Shown here: one piece after another, positions 6,299 to 12,694 of the stretch
How the letters are laid out: each line of letters starts with the position of its first letter
Numbering within the stretch: the stretch's first letter is position 1
Assembly (NCBI GenBank): GCA_016844295.1
Contig: JAENIV010000022.1
Coordinates: 1-12,694, forward strand
Reading direction: 5' to 3'
DNA length: 12,694 nt
Source of the DNA: Candidatus Berkelbacteria bacterium
GTDB taxonomy: Bacteria > Patescibacteriota > UBA1384 > UBA12157 > JAENIV01
Program-made: the position numbers and the translations under genes
Notes under the pieces: model-generated
The model's input: the letters and a program-made list of their open reading frames with translations, nothing else
Database searches by the model: none
Told to the model about the DNA's origin: nothing

Positions 6299-7360
6299 CT
6301 ACAATTGGTTATTTTTATATTTCTTGATAATTTCTTGATATTTCGTATAGGCTTGTCTCGGGTCTCCGGGGACATAAGTACCCGAAGTTGACTTTTTCAC
6401 AGAGACAATCCCGTAATAATCCGTATATCCTCTTCCGCCAGCGTTCACGACATCGAGAAGTTCTAAGACATAGAATCCGACTAATTTATTTTTGACAGCC
6501 CAATCTGCGGTTTTCGCAATATAGTCTGCCTGTTTTTCTTCCGGCTGGCCTTTCTGACCATTGCGGCCTTCGGGTCGGTAATTGATTTCCGCCAAAAGTA
6601 TTGGTTTTCCAAAACTTTTTAATTTATCAATCAGTTTCGTCCCACCTTCTAATGTTTTATCACCAATAAAACCCATATCAGAAAACCAATCCCAACCGAT
6701 TAAATCATATTCAACCTCGTCCTTTTTGATTTTGTCTAAAAAGGCTGTGTGAGTCCATTGATTAGTAATAATCCGAAAGGCGGCTGGATCCGATTGCTTA
6801 ACCGCCACGGACGCTCCCTTGAGCCATTCTTTAACCCTCTCGTACTTAGCAGGGTCATAATCACTGTCTTTTTCTCCAGAATACTGTCCGCCCTTTAAAG
6901 CCAAACTGCCACTTTCATTAAGCAATTGGTAATATTTTATTTTTCCCTTATATTTAGTCGCAATTTTAGTTAAATTATCGTATCCATCCTGGTAAGGATT
7001 TTGAACTTTCTCAAAATCTCCTTTCGGTTCAACAATCAGATACACTTGAAGACCACCGTCAATAAGATAATTTAAGATTTCTTCGTTATAAGCCATCTCG
7101 TCGTCTCCGTTGTGGTTCCAGGCAATTCTGGCATGATCAACGCCTAAATTTCGTGCCGCCTTAATCTCCTTGAGCCATATTTCATTGATATATCGGCCGA
7201 GGGCGTCTGACCTCATTGTCACTCCCCACATAAATGGCTCGTTATAAGACCCATCTCCATTAACCTGGCCGGTTCCATCCTTAATAAAATATTTATAGCT
7301 AAAATATCCGCCACTGGCGCCGATAATTATGGCAATTAAAATTAATAAAAAAATCTTCAT
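6299..7360 (-). CDS. Membrane-anchored glycoside hydrolase, clan GH-A-like TIM barrel
   Basis: This 353-residue protein has an N-terminal hydrophobic anchor or signal (residues 2-22) followed by Lys and Gly/Asn-rich linker, so the catalytic part is outside the membrane. The rest reads as a TIM barrel: FMWGVTM (strand 1), DHARIAW, QVYLIVEP, YYQLLNES, YDLIGWDWF, KPILLAEIN, VGFYVLEL. The Asn-Glu pair N148-E149 is the expected acid/base and E258 (LLAEINYRPEG) the expected nucleophile, placed as in clan GH-A (GH5, GH39, GH53 and relatives). I cannot assign a family. A strong GGAGG lies 8 nt before the ATG. It probably trims or remodels the polysaccharide made by its neighbours, an inference from context. 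It lies 3 nt before the GT2 gene and 91 nt after the ligase genes. Confidence 0.8.
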   Translation of the reverse strand: MKIFLLILIAIIIGASGGYFSYKYFIKDGTGQVNGDGSYNEPFMWGVTMRSDALGRYINEIWLKEIKAARNLGVDHARIAWNHNGDDEMAYNEEILNYLIDGGLQVYLIVEPKGDFEKVQNPYQDGYDNLTKIATKYKGKIKYYQLLNESGSLALKGGQYSGEKDSDYDPAKYERVKEWLKGASVAVKQSDPAAFRIITNQWTHTAFLDKIKKDEVEYDLIGWDWFSDMGFIGDKTLEGGTKLIDKLKSFGKPILLAEINYRPEGRNGQKGQPEEKQADYIAKTADWAVKNKLVGFYVLELLDVVNAGGRGYTDYYGIVSVKKSTSGTYVPGDPRQAYTKYQEIIKKYKNNQL

Positions 7361-7451
7361 TTTTAAATCCTCCTTGGGGTTTAAGTTAGATTATTATCAT
7401 TGTACAATTTTTTCTTAAATGTCGCCAGTATCTACAACAAAACTGAAAAAA

Positions 7452-8630
7452 TTAAAGGAGCCAGATAAGTCCCCATATGGTCCAAAAAATAATACTCAAA
7501 TCGTTTTTCCAGATAGACGCCTCGACTAAACCGTATAAAATAATACTTGAAAAAACGGCAATCAATATCGGAGCAGAAGGCTCGGATATTTTCTTAACAG
7601 ATTCCTTTAAAAAACTTACGATCACCCAGAATAAGCCGATTAAACCCGAAATTCCCGAAGAAAGCCAAAACATAAAGAAAATATTATGCGGGGTTAAGGC
7701 GAAGGGCGTAATAAATTCCGGGAAATTAGCCCGGGTTTTCGTAAATTCCCCAAAAGCGTTTTGGAAATTCCCTAAGCCAACCCCCAAAATTGGGTGTTTC
7801 GCGCCCAACTCAAGCGTCGCACTCCAAATCTGCCAACGCACATTATTTGAAGTCGCTACCCTCCCGGCATCAGGTGTGGCGGAGAGGTCTGGCCTAAAAA
7901 ATGTCCAAGCAACATAAAAACCAACAAGGAGTAAAATTAGAATCATTATTTTGGCCGAAATCCTATACCTGATCCAACCCCAGAATTGACAAATGAAATA
8001 GATTCCCAAGCCGGCTAAAACGGCTAAAAAACCGCCTCTTGACCCGGAAAAATAAATTGCTGACAGATTAATAATGGAGACTAAAAACAACAAGGCAGAC
8101 ATTCGATATTGTTTTTTTATAATAAACCAAGTTCCTAAACTAATAGCCATAACGCTTATCGGGGCTAAAAAGAGGGCGACGTAGTTAGGGGAATATCCGA
8201 AAATGCCGATTGCGCGACCGTCGGACGTGGTGTGTCCTAAAATTCTTTGTATAATTGTATGAACACTCACAAACAAACCGGAACCGATTAAAGCAAGAAA
8301 AAGCTTTTGGATGTCCTCTTTTTTGATAAACTGCCAGATTAACCAGACAACTATTAAAGGATCGAGAAAAAAACCCTTGAATTCTCCTAAAGCGGTTCTT
8401 TTGTCTGGCGAAATAATCGTTGAGATTAATAGGGAAATAACGAGCAAAGAAATAGGAGCCCACATTTGCCACGGGGGCTTTTTAAATCCGATTCTAGTTG
8501 CTCGATAAATTCCCATTATAAAGATAATATAAATAAGAATTTCCAATAAGGTTGAGGGAATATTAAAAACCGAAAAACGGATTAAATACGTCGGCAGTAA
8601 AAGTAAAATTATAAATATTAAATATCTCAT
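7452..8630 (-). CDS. O-antigen ligase/polymerase-like membrane protein (Wzy_C family), second copy
   Basis: This 392-residue protein has about ten to twelve hydrophobic segments and the Wzy_C layout: SGSRGG (195-200) before a periplasmic loop, RWQIWSATLELGAKHPILGVGLGNF by its two halves (265-289), and TPHNIFFMFWLSSGI (313-327). Conserved Arg and His residues in these regions bind the lipid-linked glycan in WaaL and Wzy. The family ligates or polymerises glycans on undecaprenyl-phosphate outside the membrane; sequence cannot tell which. In an organism without lipopolysaccharide it would more likely polymerise, or attach glycan to protein. Its ATG overlaps the preceding ligase stop in an ATGA. 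Confidence 0.9.
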   Translation of the reverse strand: MRYLIFIILLLLPTYLIRFSVFNIPSTLLEILIYIIFIMGIYRATRIGFKKPPWQMWAPISLLVISLLISTIISPDKRTALGEFKGFFLDPLIVVWLIWQFIKKEDIQKLFLALIGSGLFVSVHTIIQRILGHTTSDGRAIGIFGYSPNYVALFLAPISVMAISLGTWFIIKKQYRMSALLFLVSIINLSAIYFSGSRGGFLAVLAGLGIYFICQFWGWIRYRISAKIMILILLLVGFYVAWTFFRPDLSATPDAGRVATSNNVRWQIWSATLELGAKHPILGVGLGNFQNAFGEFTKTRANFPEFITPFALTPHNIFFMFWLSSGISGLIGLFWVIVSFLKESVKKISEPSAPILIAVFSSIILYGLVEASIWKNDLSIIFWTIWGLIWLL

Positions 8631-10054
8631 GCTTTTTGTTCTTTAAAAATAAGATTTTGCACCCCCACAAGAAGCCCGATTAAAACCCAGATATGAATAA
8701 TGTATAAAGTGGACATAAAATTATATTGTATAAGGACACCAACCAAGGCGGCAAAAAAACCAATCAGAACCGATTTAAGAAAAATATCTTTGGCTTTTTT
8801 TAAGGCCGAAAATGTCCGCCAAATTAAAACAATAATAATTAGCCCGAAAGCGCTCACGCCCACAATACCGGTTTCAGCCAAAAGTTCTATGTATTGATTA
8901 TTAACAATGTCCCAGCCGATTTTCGGTGTGGCGTCCGGGTAAAATTTATTCCATGGGCCGTAATTCCCAATCCCAACCCCGATTATTGGGCTTTCAACGT
9001 ACGCCTGCATGGCGCGTCTAAAAGTTGCCAACCTTCCCTGAATTGATTCTCCTCGATTTAAGTCTCCTAAAGTAACGTGGCCGATAAACTCATTCGTCGC
9101 GCGGTAGTCCCCTTTGGAAAGAGCAAATGCCACGCCGTAACCCACAACAACAATGGTTAAAAGTCCAATTAAAATGTTTTTCCACGTTAAGACTTGGCGA
9201 AACATCAAAATTGCTGAAACCGCAAAAGCACCTATAAAGCCCAAATAACCGCCTCTTGAAACTGTTAAAACAAAAATTAATATCAAAAGCGCCAAGAGTC
9301 CCGCTAAAGTCCAGCGTGGCACGGGACCGGTTTTGTTAAAAAAGAGCGCGATTCCTACAAAAATCGGGATTAAAAGATAGTTGGCCAAATACAAAGGCTC
9401 CATGGAAAATGCCTGAACCCGCGGAAAACCGAAAACTACTTTTGTGTAGCCTTGTTTTAACAAGGTTAATGATTGAGGAAGACCAACAGTATCTCCGCCA
9501 AACTGAAAAAGTCCGAAGACTCCGACGATAAATGATGACGCGAATAAAACAATCAAGGTTTTTTTTAATTGTTCTTTGTCGCTAAGCATATTGACTGCCA
9601 AAACGGACAAAAGGATTGTAAAAAGAATAAAAAATAAAACCATTAGCCCTCGTGTAAATGCGCCTGCATCGGTTAGCGATAGAAGCATAGCCAGAATAAA
9701 AAGAATAATTGGGATGGCGATAACGTATGGCTGGACCTTATATTTTTTGGCGTTAAACATTAAGGCCAATATCCAAGCGATTAGGGTTATAAATCCCAAT
9801 ATAGTATTAATTTTAATATCAACGCCCCCGAATGCGACAGTCGGCACTCGCTCGAAAGGCAAAAAGAAAATAATCAGCAACCACCCAAGTTCCGGCCGTC
9901 GGATAATAAAATAGGTCAGAAAAGCCCCCAGTATTAAAACTGGAATCATCGCGATCGAAAGAGTAGCAAATTTGGCAATAATAATTGCCATAAGAAAAGC
10001 CACAAAAATACTAACTATGCCAATAACAAAATTGGCGTAAAGTTTTTCTTTCAT
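8627..10054 (-). CDS. O-antigen ligase/polymerase-like membrane protein (Wzy_C family), first copy
   Basis: At 475 residues with about twelve membrane segments this is the longer of two tandem Wzy_C proteins. Family motifs are LTVSRGGYLGF (263-273), GRLATFRRAMQAY (340-352) followed by ESPIIGVGIGNYG, and NNQYIELLAETGIVG (385-399). The large outside loop around 310-385 carries the usual Arg-rich stretch. It is only distantly similar to the copy downstream, so the pair is an old duplication or two separate acquisitions with different roles. It is first in its operon. No Shine-Dalgarno sequence precedes the ATG, but a promoter lies so close that the message is probably leaderless. Confidence 0.92.
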   Translation of the reverse strand: MKEKLYANFVIGIVSIFVAFLMAIIIAKFATLSIAMIPVLILGAFLTYFIIRRPELGWLLIIFFLPFERVPTVAFGGVDIKINTILGFITLIAWILALMFNAKKYKVQPYVIAIPIILFILAMLLSLTDAGAFTRGLMVLFFILFTILLSVLAVNMLSDKEQLKKTLIVLFASSFIVGVFGLFQFGGDTVGLPQSLTLLKQGYTKVVFGFPRVQAFSMEPLYLANYLLIPIFVGIALFFNKTGPVPRWTLAGLLALLILIFVLTVSRGGYLGFIGAFAVSAILMFRQVLTWKNILIGLLTIVVVGYGVAFALSKGDYRATNEFIGHVTLGDLNRGESIQGRLATFRRAMQAYVESPIIGVGIGNYGPWNKFYPDATPKIGWDIVNNQYIELLAETGIVGVSAFGLIIIVLIWRTFSALKKAKDIFLKSVLIGFFAALVGVLIQYNFMSTLYIIHIWVLIGLLVGVQNLIFKEQKA

Positions 10055-10090
10055 TGGTACGAGTATACCAGATTAGTTTTTTATTGGGAA
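10055..10090 (-). promoter_or_regulatory. Extended -10 promoter of the Wzy-like operon, probably leaderless
   Basis: On the minus strand TGG plus TATACT (10062-10070) is an extended -10 element. TTCCCA, four of six matches to the -35 consensus, lies 17 nt upstream at 10085-10090. The ATG starts eight bases after the -10, with no room for a ribosome-binding site. GGTATACTCGTACC over this site is an imperfect palindrome and could bind a regulator such as the adjacent TrmB-like protein; that is speculation. Confidence 0.5.
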
Positions 10091-10605
10091 GACTTTTGGT
10101 ACTTCTCCGCCGCCTCCCATGAAAGATCAAAAGCGGTTTTTAAAATGGCAGCGATTTCTTTGCTTTCAATCGCCAAACCGATGAGGTCTTTAATTGACAT
10201 CAGAATCACCCAATCTTCGTAAATGTCCACTTCCACGGCAAAGGGAAGTTTCTCGGCGGGAATTAGGCGTATTTCTCGGTATTCTTCCTTATCAAGTGCC
10301 TGCCGTTCATGACCTTGCGGAGAATCGTCGGCAATAAAACGGGCGAATATTTTTCTTTTGGCTCTTTCTTTAATGTAATTTAACCCCCACTCAATATATT
10401 CGCGGCCATAGTAAAGGGCCGCTTTTTCGCTCGCGGCGTAGGAGCAGAAGCCGATAATTTCAACATTTTTCTTGGCCAATGTCTTGCGGTAAAGCTGTTT
10501 GATCCCTTCAATGCCTTCGTAAATGCGCGAGCAAGGTTTTGGGTTCGACCGCCGAGTAGTAGGCCTTGCCGGATTTTTTGGTTCGGTAAAACAGGTCGAT
10601 ATCAA
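10081..10605 (-). pseudogene. TrmB-family regulator, C-terminal fragment
   Basis: The homologous part starts near 10527 with RIYEGIEGIKQLY, the usual opening of the C-terminal sensor domain in TrmB-like regulators, and runs to the TAA at 10081 (DLSWEAAEKYQKSSQ). The domain looks complete, with YYGREYIEWGLNYIKERAK and FAVEVDIYEDWVILMS. The residues before 10527 (MISTCFTEPKNPARP) are an out-of-frame reading of the N-terminal fragment, so the ATG at 10605 is unlikely to be genuine. The linker helix that normally joins DNA-binding and sensor domains is missing, which points to a frame-changing internal deletion. The other possibility is an assembly error. Confidence 0.8.
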
Positions 10606-10762
10606 CTAATGATTCGCTCAAATAGTACGTGCCGGCACGCTTGATTTGGGCTTTCTGCGCAATATCTGTCACCGCCGATTCTCCCAATCCCAAAGCGGCC
10701 AAGTAAACCTTGGCCTGCCGTTCAGTCATTCCATATTCTTCCAGCGCTTCCTCGAGATTCAT
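10508..10762 (-). pseudogene. TrmB-family regulator, N-terminal winged-helix fragment
   Basis: Residues 1-79 form a TrmB-type winged helix: LEEYGMTERQAKVYLAAL (helix 1-2), SAVTDIAQKAQIKRAGTYYL (helix-turn-helix with recognition helix) and the wing TKKSGKAYYSAVEP. Family members repress or activate sugar and envelope genes. After KTLLA the frame runs into a stop five codons later, while the sensor domain resumes in another frame at 10527. The linker between them is absent. If translated, the fragment would be a bare DNA-binding domain without a dimerising or ligand-binding part. It is divergent from the plus-strand array across a 169-bp AT-rich gap. Confidence 0.82.
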
Positions 10763-10790
10763 TTGAAAAAATTAGATGATGTTAAAAGTT

Positions 10791-10866
10791 TTGACAACAA
10801 TATCACTTTATCAGATATTAAATCTTTTGTCAATGACTATTATTTAGTTAAAATGATTGACTATTA
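10791..10866. promoter_or_regulatory. Repeat-rich divergent regulatory region
   Basis: TTGACAA (10791-10797) and TTGTCAA (10827-10833) form an inverted pair. TGACTATTA occurs twice in direct orientation (10834-10842 and 10858-10866), 24 bp apart. They lie between the TrmB-like fragment and the plus-strand array, where a regulator acting on both would bind. TTGACA and TTGTCA also serve as possible plus-strand -35 boxes with weaker -10 partners (GATATT at 10814, TAAAAT at 10849). Operator function is inference. Confidence 0.4.
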
Positions 10867-10885
10867 CCTGTAATCAAGGGATAAT
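10857..10885 (+). promoter_or_regulatory. Promoter for the plus-strand gene array
   Basis: TTGACT (10857-10862) and GATAAT (10880-10885) are each one base off consensus and separated by the ideal 17 nt. Transcription would begin near 10892, just before a 6-bp hairpin (10893-10907, loop TTC, one G-T pair) and the repeated leader. Confidence 0.65.
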
Positions 10886-10902
10886 GATTCGACGCTCCTT
10901 CG

Positions 10903-10922
10903 GGGCGCGAACTTTGACAAGG
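10903..10922 (+). repeat. Repeated leader, copy 1, carrying the ribosome-binding site
   Basis: GGGCGCGAACTTTGACAAGG here is identical to 11574-11593. It runs into AGGAG, placing a good Shine-Dalgarno sequence 7 nt before the ATG at 10932. The left end overlaps the 3' arm of a small hairpin. Confidence 0.8.
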
Positions 10923-10931
10923 AGAACACGG

Positions 10932-11570
10932 ATGAAAGTGCTTGTGGCTGTGCTTCGGGGAGTGGGGACGTTTCTCTGGTACGCCGTGATGTTGATCGAG
11001 CATATTCTGCTACTGCTTATGTTCAGCCTACTGGCTGCTATGGGGCTAGGCGTTGTATGGTCATATCTTTATGATGCGCCCCCGTCCGAACACACGCTAG
11101 AGTTCTATGTGGCTGGGGCGATATCGCTGGTGATATCGCTATTTTTACTGGGCGCTTTTGTATGCATGATCGAAGTGGTAAAGAGGAAAGAGAAGCTGTG
11201 GGAACAGGCGGCACTGTCGCATGAAATCGGCGGAGTAAAAACAAGCCCGTGGCGGGCGGCCTCCTTGGGCTGGTGTTTGCTGACGAGTGCTTGCGCCTCG
11301 CTCGCGGCCTCGACCGGAATCTCGGCTGCTGTGGATCACACCTGGACAACCGAGTACTGGAAGACCCTCTGGGTCTTGCTATCAATCGGACAGCCGCTGC
11401 ATGCTACCGCGACCCTGCTTATTTTCCGTCTTTTATTCTCCACGGACGGGTGTTGCGGGAGGCCCATGGAGATGCAAGCTGTTCTCCATCCGGACGAGAT
11501 CGGGAACCGGAACAATATCGAGTACAACTATCGCTGTACGCGGTGCGGAAAATCTAAGGAACCGGCATAA
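10932..11570 (+). CDS. Hypothetical multi-pass membrane protein with C-terminal Cys4 ribbon
   Basis: I do not recognise this 212-residue protein. The ATG at 10932 is chosen because AAGGAG sits 7 nt upstream; an in-frame ATG at 10857 lies inside the promoter. Hydrophobic segments occur at about 12-46, 57-82, 108-132 and 145-170, so four or five membrane passes are likely. The tail after TDG has C174 and C175 (CCGRPM) and C202/C205 (YRCTRCGK), spaced as a zinc ribbon and probably cytoplasmic. DNA is visibly richer in G+C and in CTG, GCC and CGG codons than the minus-strand genes. The gene 1277 nt downstream (12209) repeats the membrane-then-ribbon plan without obvious sequence similarity. Function unknown. 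Confidence 0.75.
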   Translation: MKVLVAVLRGVGTFLWYAVMLIEHILLLLMFSLLAAMGLGVVWSYLYDAPPSEHTLEFYVAGAISLVISLFLLGAFVCMIEVVKRKEKLWEQAALSHEIGGVKTSPWRAASLGWCLLTSACASLAASTGISAAVDHTWTTEYWKTLWVLLSIGQPLHATATLLIFRLLFSTDGCCGRPMEMQAVLHPDEIGNRNNIEYNYRCTRCGKSKEPA

Positions 11571-11573
11571 GTC

Positions 11574-11593
11574 GGGCGCGAACTTTGACAAGG
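11574..11593 (+). repeat. Repeated leader, copy 2
   Basis: This is identical over 20 bases to the leader at 10903-10922 and begins 3 nt after the preceding stop codon. It runs into AGGGAGAT, so a ribosome-binding site lies about 8-10 nt before the ATG at 11605. Confidence 0.8.
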
Positions 11594-11604
11594 GAGATAG
11601 ACAG

Positions 11605-12120
11605 ATGACCAATGCCGATGTTGTTAGAGAAGTGTTGGCTGGTGTACTCAAAGAGCTTCCGGTCGAGCTGGAGAGATGGCGACTTCGCGAGAAGAGCTAC
11701 CCAGCCATCTTGCGAAAGGCAGATTCGCGGCCTCGGAGCTGTTTGGGGGTAGGTGTGCGATTCCTGCGATTTCTAGATTTCTGCAAGCCCCTCAGCGAGA
11801 TCGAGGCGGAAGCAAGCAAAATCGCCAAAGACATCGCCGATCACGAGGCTGCGATCCTGGGCCTCGAAAGCGGTGAGGTCGGATCGGCACTGGAGCTGAT
11901 CCGCCGGAAGATCGTCTCTGCCAGTACGTCTGGTGGTGGAAGCGTCCTGACTGCTATCAACCCCGGCATGGGGGCCGCAATGGACTCCGGGGTCACGGCA
12001 CTCCGAGCGATGAAGCGGTTGTTATCCAAGCCCTGCGAAACAGCGAACAGGGACACGGTAAGAGCGTATCTTCGGGAGGCCGACCCACTAACTGCGGCGC
12101 TGACCCGGCCGGAGCCGTAG
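11605..12120 (+). CDS. Hypothetical soluble protein, 171 aa
   Basis: I do not recognise this protein. The ATG at 11605 (MTNADVVREVLAGVL) follows GGGAG and the repeated leader; the frame is open upstream to 11287 only because it overlaps the previous gene. Most of the protein reads as amphipathic helices: residues 1-38 (LKELPVELERWRLREKSY), 61-90 (LSEIEAEASKIAKDIADHEA, possibly coiled) and 95-105. A glycine-rich stretch (SASTSGGGSVLTAINPGMG, about 106-124) precedes a further helix with MKRLLSK. There is no signal peptide, membrane segment or metal-binding cysteine motif. It lies between two membrane-ribbon genes and could be their soluble partner, but nothing in the sequence shows this. Confidence 0.72.
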   Translation: MTNADVVREVLAGVLKELPVELERWRLREKSYPAILRKADSRPRSCLGVGVRFLRFLDFCKPLSEIEAEASKIAKDIADHEAAILGLESGEVGSALELIRRKIVSASTSGGGSVLTAINPGMGAAMDSGVTALRAMKRLLSKPCETANRDTVRAYLREADPLTAALTRPEP

Positions 12121-12175
12121 CGAAAGACTCAGCCGTCGCGCCCGGGCCGTACGAGAAACCGATCGTGTCTCGCAA

Positions 12176-12200
12176 GGGACGCGATCTTTGGCAGGAAAGG
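12176..12200 (+). repeat. Repeated leader, copy 3 (diverged)
   Basis: GGGACGCGATCTTTGGCAGG matches the leader at 10903 and 11574 with one inserted A and three substitutions. GGAAAGG follows, ending 8 nt before the ATG at 12209. The relation is visible but weaker than between the first two copies. Confidence 0.55.
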
Positions 12201-12208
12201 ATATTCGG

Positions 12209-12694
12209 ATGACGAGAATCAAGGAGCATTACTTTGGCTTCTGGACAGGAGGCAGTCCGGGTAACGGGGACTGGTATGATGGCTTTGCCTCTGATTGGCA
12301 TGGTCCTCTCACTCCCCGCCAGTACGCGAGGAGGTGCTCCGAATACGGCAGAAACATCATGTGTCTAATGTTTTTTGTCGTAATTGTGAGCTTTCCGACC
12401 TGGGCTCCGATTTTCCGTGATCGTGAGATGAGGTTCTGGGTTATGGTTGCTGCTGCGACCGTTACTCTGATCGCAGTTACGGCGAAGCGACTGCTCGAAG
12501 ACAGGCTTGTGGAAACCACCTATCTCTCGTTCTCGCTTTGCCCGCGGTGCTCGACCGGATTATGGACAGCGGATGTATACAGGTATTTCAAGGCTCATGA
12601 TTTTGCCGGGTCCATCCAGCGCTGTCCGAATTGCCGGTTTGAAAGAGAACATCAGCTAAAAGTAGCACCGGCTGTGCGCTTATATGTCCTTAAA
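12209..12694 (+). CDS. Hypothetical membrane protein with C-terminal Cys4 ribbon, cut by the window end
   Basis: The frame runs open for 162 codons from ATG (MTRIKEHYFGFWTGG) to the last base, so the 3' end is missing. The start follows GGAAAGG and the third copy of the leader. Residues 1-48 are polar and rich in Trp, Tyr and Gly. Two hydrophobic helices follow (about 50-67 and 76-93). The C-terminal part has CPRC (C111, C114) and CPNC (C139, C142), a Cys4 zinc-ribbon pattern with 24 residues between the pairs. The layout parallels the gene at 10932, though no sequence identity is evident beyond the design. Not recognised; the family would need a search. Confidence 0.75.
   Translation, partial: MTRIKEHYFGFWTGGSPGNGDWYDGFASDWHGPLTPRQYARRCSEYGRNIMCLMFFVVIVSFPTWAPIFRDREMRFWVMVAAATVTLIAVTAKRLLEDRLVETTYLSFSLCPRCSTGLWTADVYRYFKAHDFAGSIQRCPNCRFEREHQLKVAPAVRLYVLK

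Noticed and set aside
11287..11604. Upstream extension of the gene at 11605.
   Set aside because: It overlaps the preceding gene in another frame and ignores the well-placed leader and ribosome-binding site before 11605.
1..12694. tRNA, rRNA, riboswitch or CRISPR array.
   Set aside because: No cloverleaf, rRNA-like block, known riboswitch core or regularly spaced repeats were found on either strand by eye.

Overview
The first 10.8 kb look like a Patescibacteria (CPR)-type bacterial genome. This is inferred from small AT-leaning genes packed with 1-4 nt overlaps, a TrmB-family regulator, a GtrA protein, an ALG5-like glycosyltransferase, paired Wzy/ligase membrane proteins, and a degenerate intergenic repeat that adds an NPKS tail to a neighbouring protein. 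No rRNA, tRNA or CRISPR array was seen.

Layout: nearly everything from 1 to 10762 is on the minus strand. From its 5' end (high coordinates) downward it holds: a broken TrmB-like regulator; two overlapping O-antigen ligase/polymerase-like proteins; a membrane-anchored clan-A-like glycoside hydrolase, a GT2 glycosyltransferase and a HAD-like hydrolase; a GIY-YIG gene inside a 15-bp inverted repeat; GtrA; a GT4 glycosyltransferase; a proton-pumping pyrophosphatase (hppA) broken by an internal deletion; and a 73-residue unknown. One plus-strand gene of unknown function (4353-4784) sits among them with its own promoter and terminator. Most minus-strand genes fit building, transferring and trimming a cell-surface polysaccharide: GT2, GT4 and GtrA handle lipid-linked or nucleotide sugars, Wzy-like proteins polymerise or ligate, and the hydrolase trims.

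From about 10890 to the end the character changes. The DNA is visibly richer in G+C, genes run on the plus strand, and three unrecognised genes follow one another. Each is preceded by the same leader (20 nt identical before the first two, a diverged copy before the third) carrying or abutting the ribosome-binding site. Two of them share a membrane-segment plus C-terminal Cys4 ribbon design. This looks like a cassette-like array, a horizontally acquired island, or possibly an assembly join.

Most notable findings: (1) a GC-rich palindromic element of about 100 bp in two copies (257-361 and 6017-6115). One lies just after hppA. The other is inserted exactly in frame in the GT2 gene, adding 33 residues between conserved motifs. 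The arms of the two copies differ by compensatory changes, and the inserted copy has no stop codon in any of six frames. It resembles in style the protein-inserted palindromic elements of Rickettsia. (2) A compact GIY-YIG element with perfect 15-bp terminal inverted repeats that landed on the gtrA start codon and apparently duplicated it. (3) The repeated leader in the plus-strand array. (4) Two genes, hppA and the trmB-like gene, each broken by a clean internal deletion.
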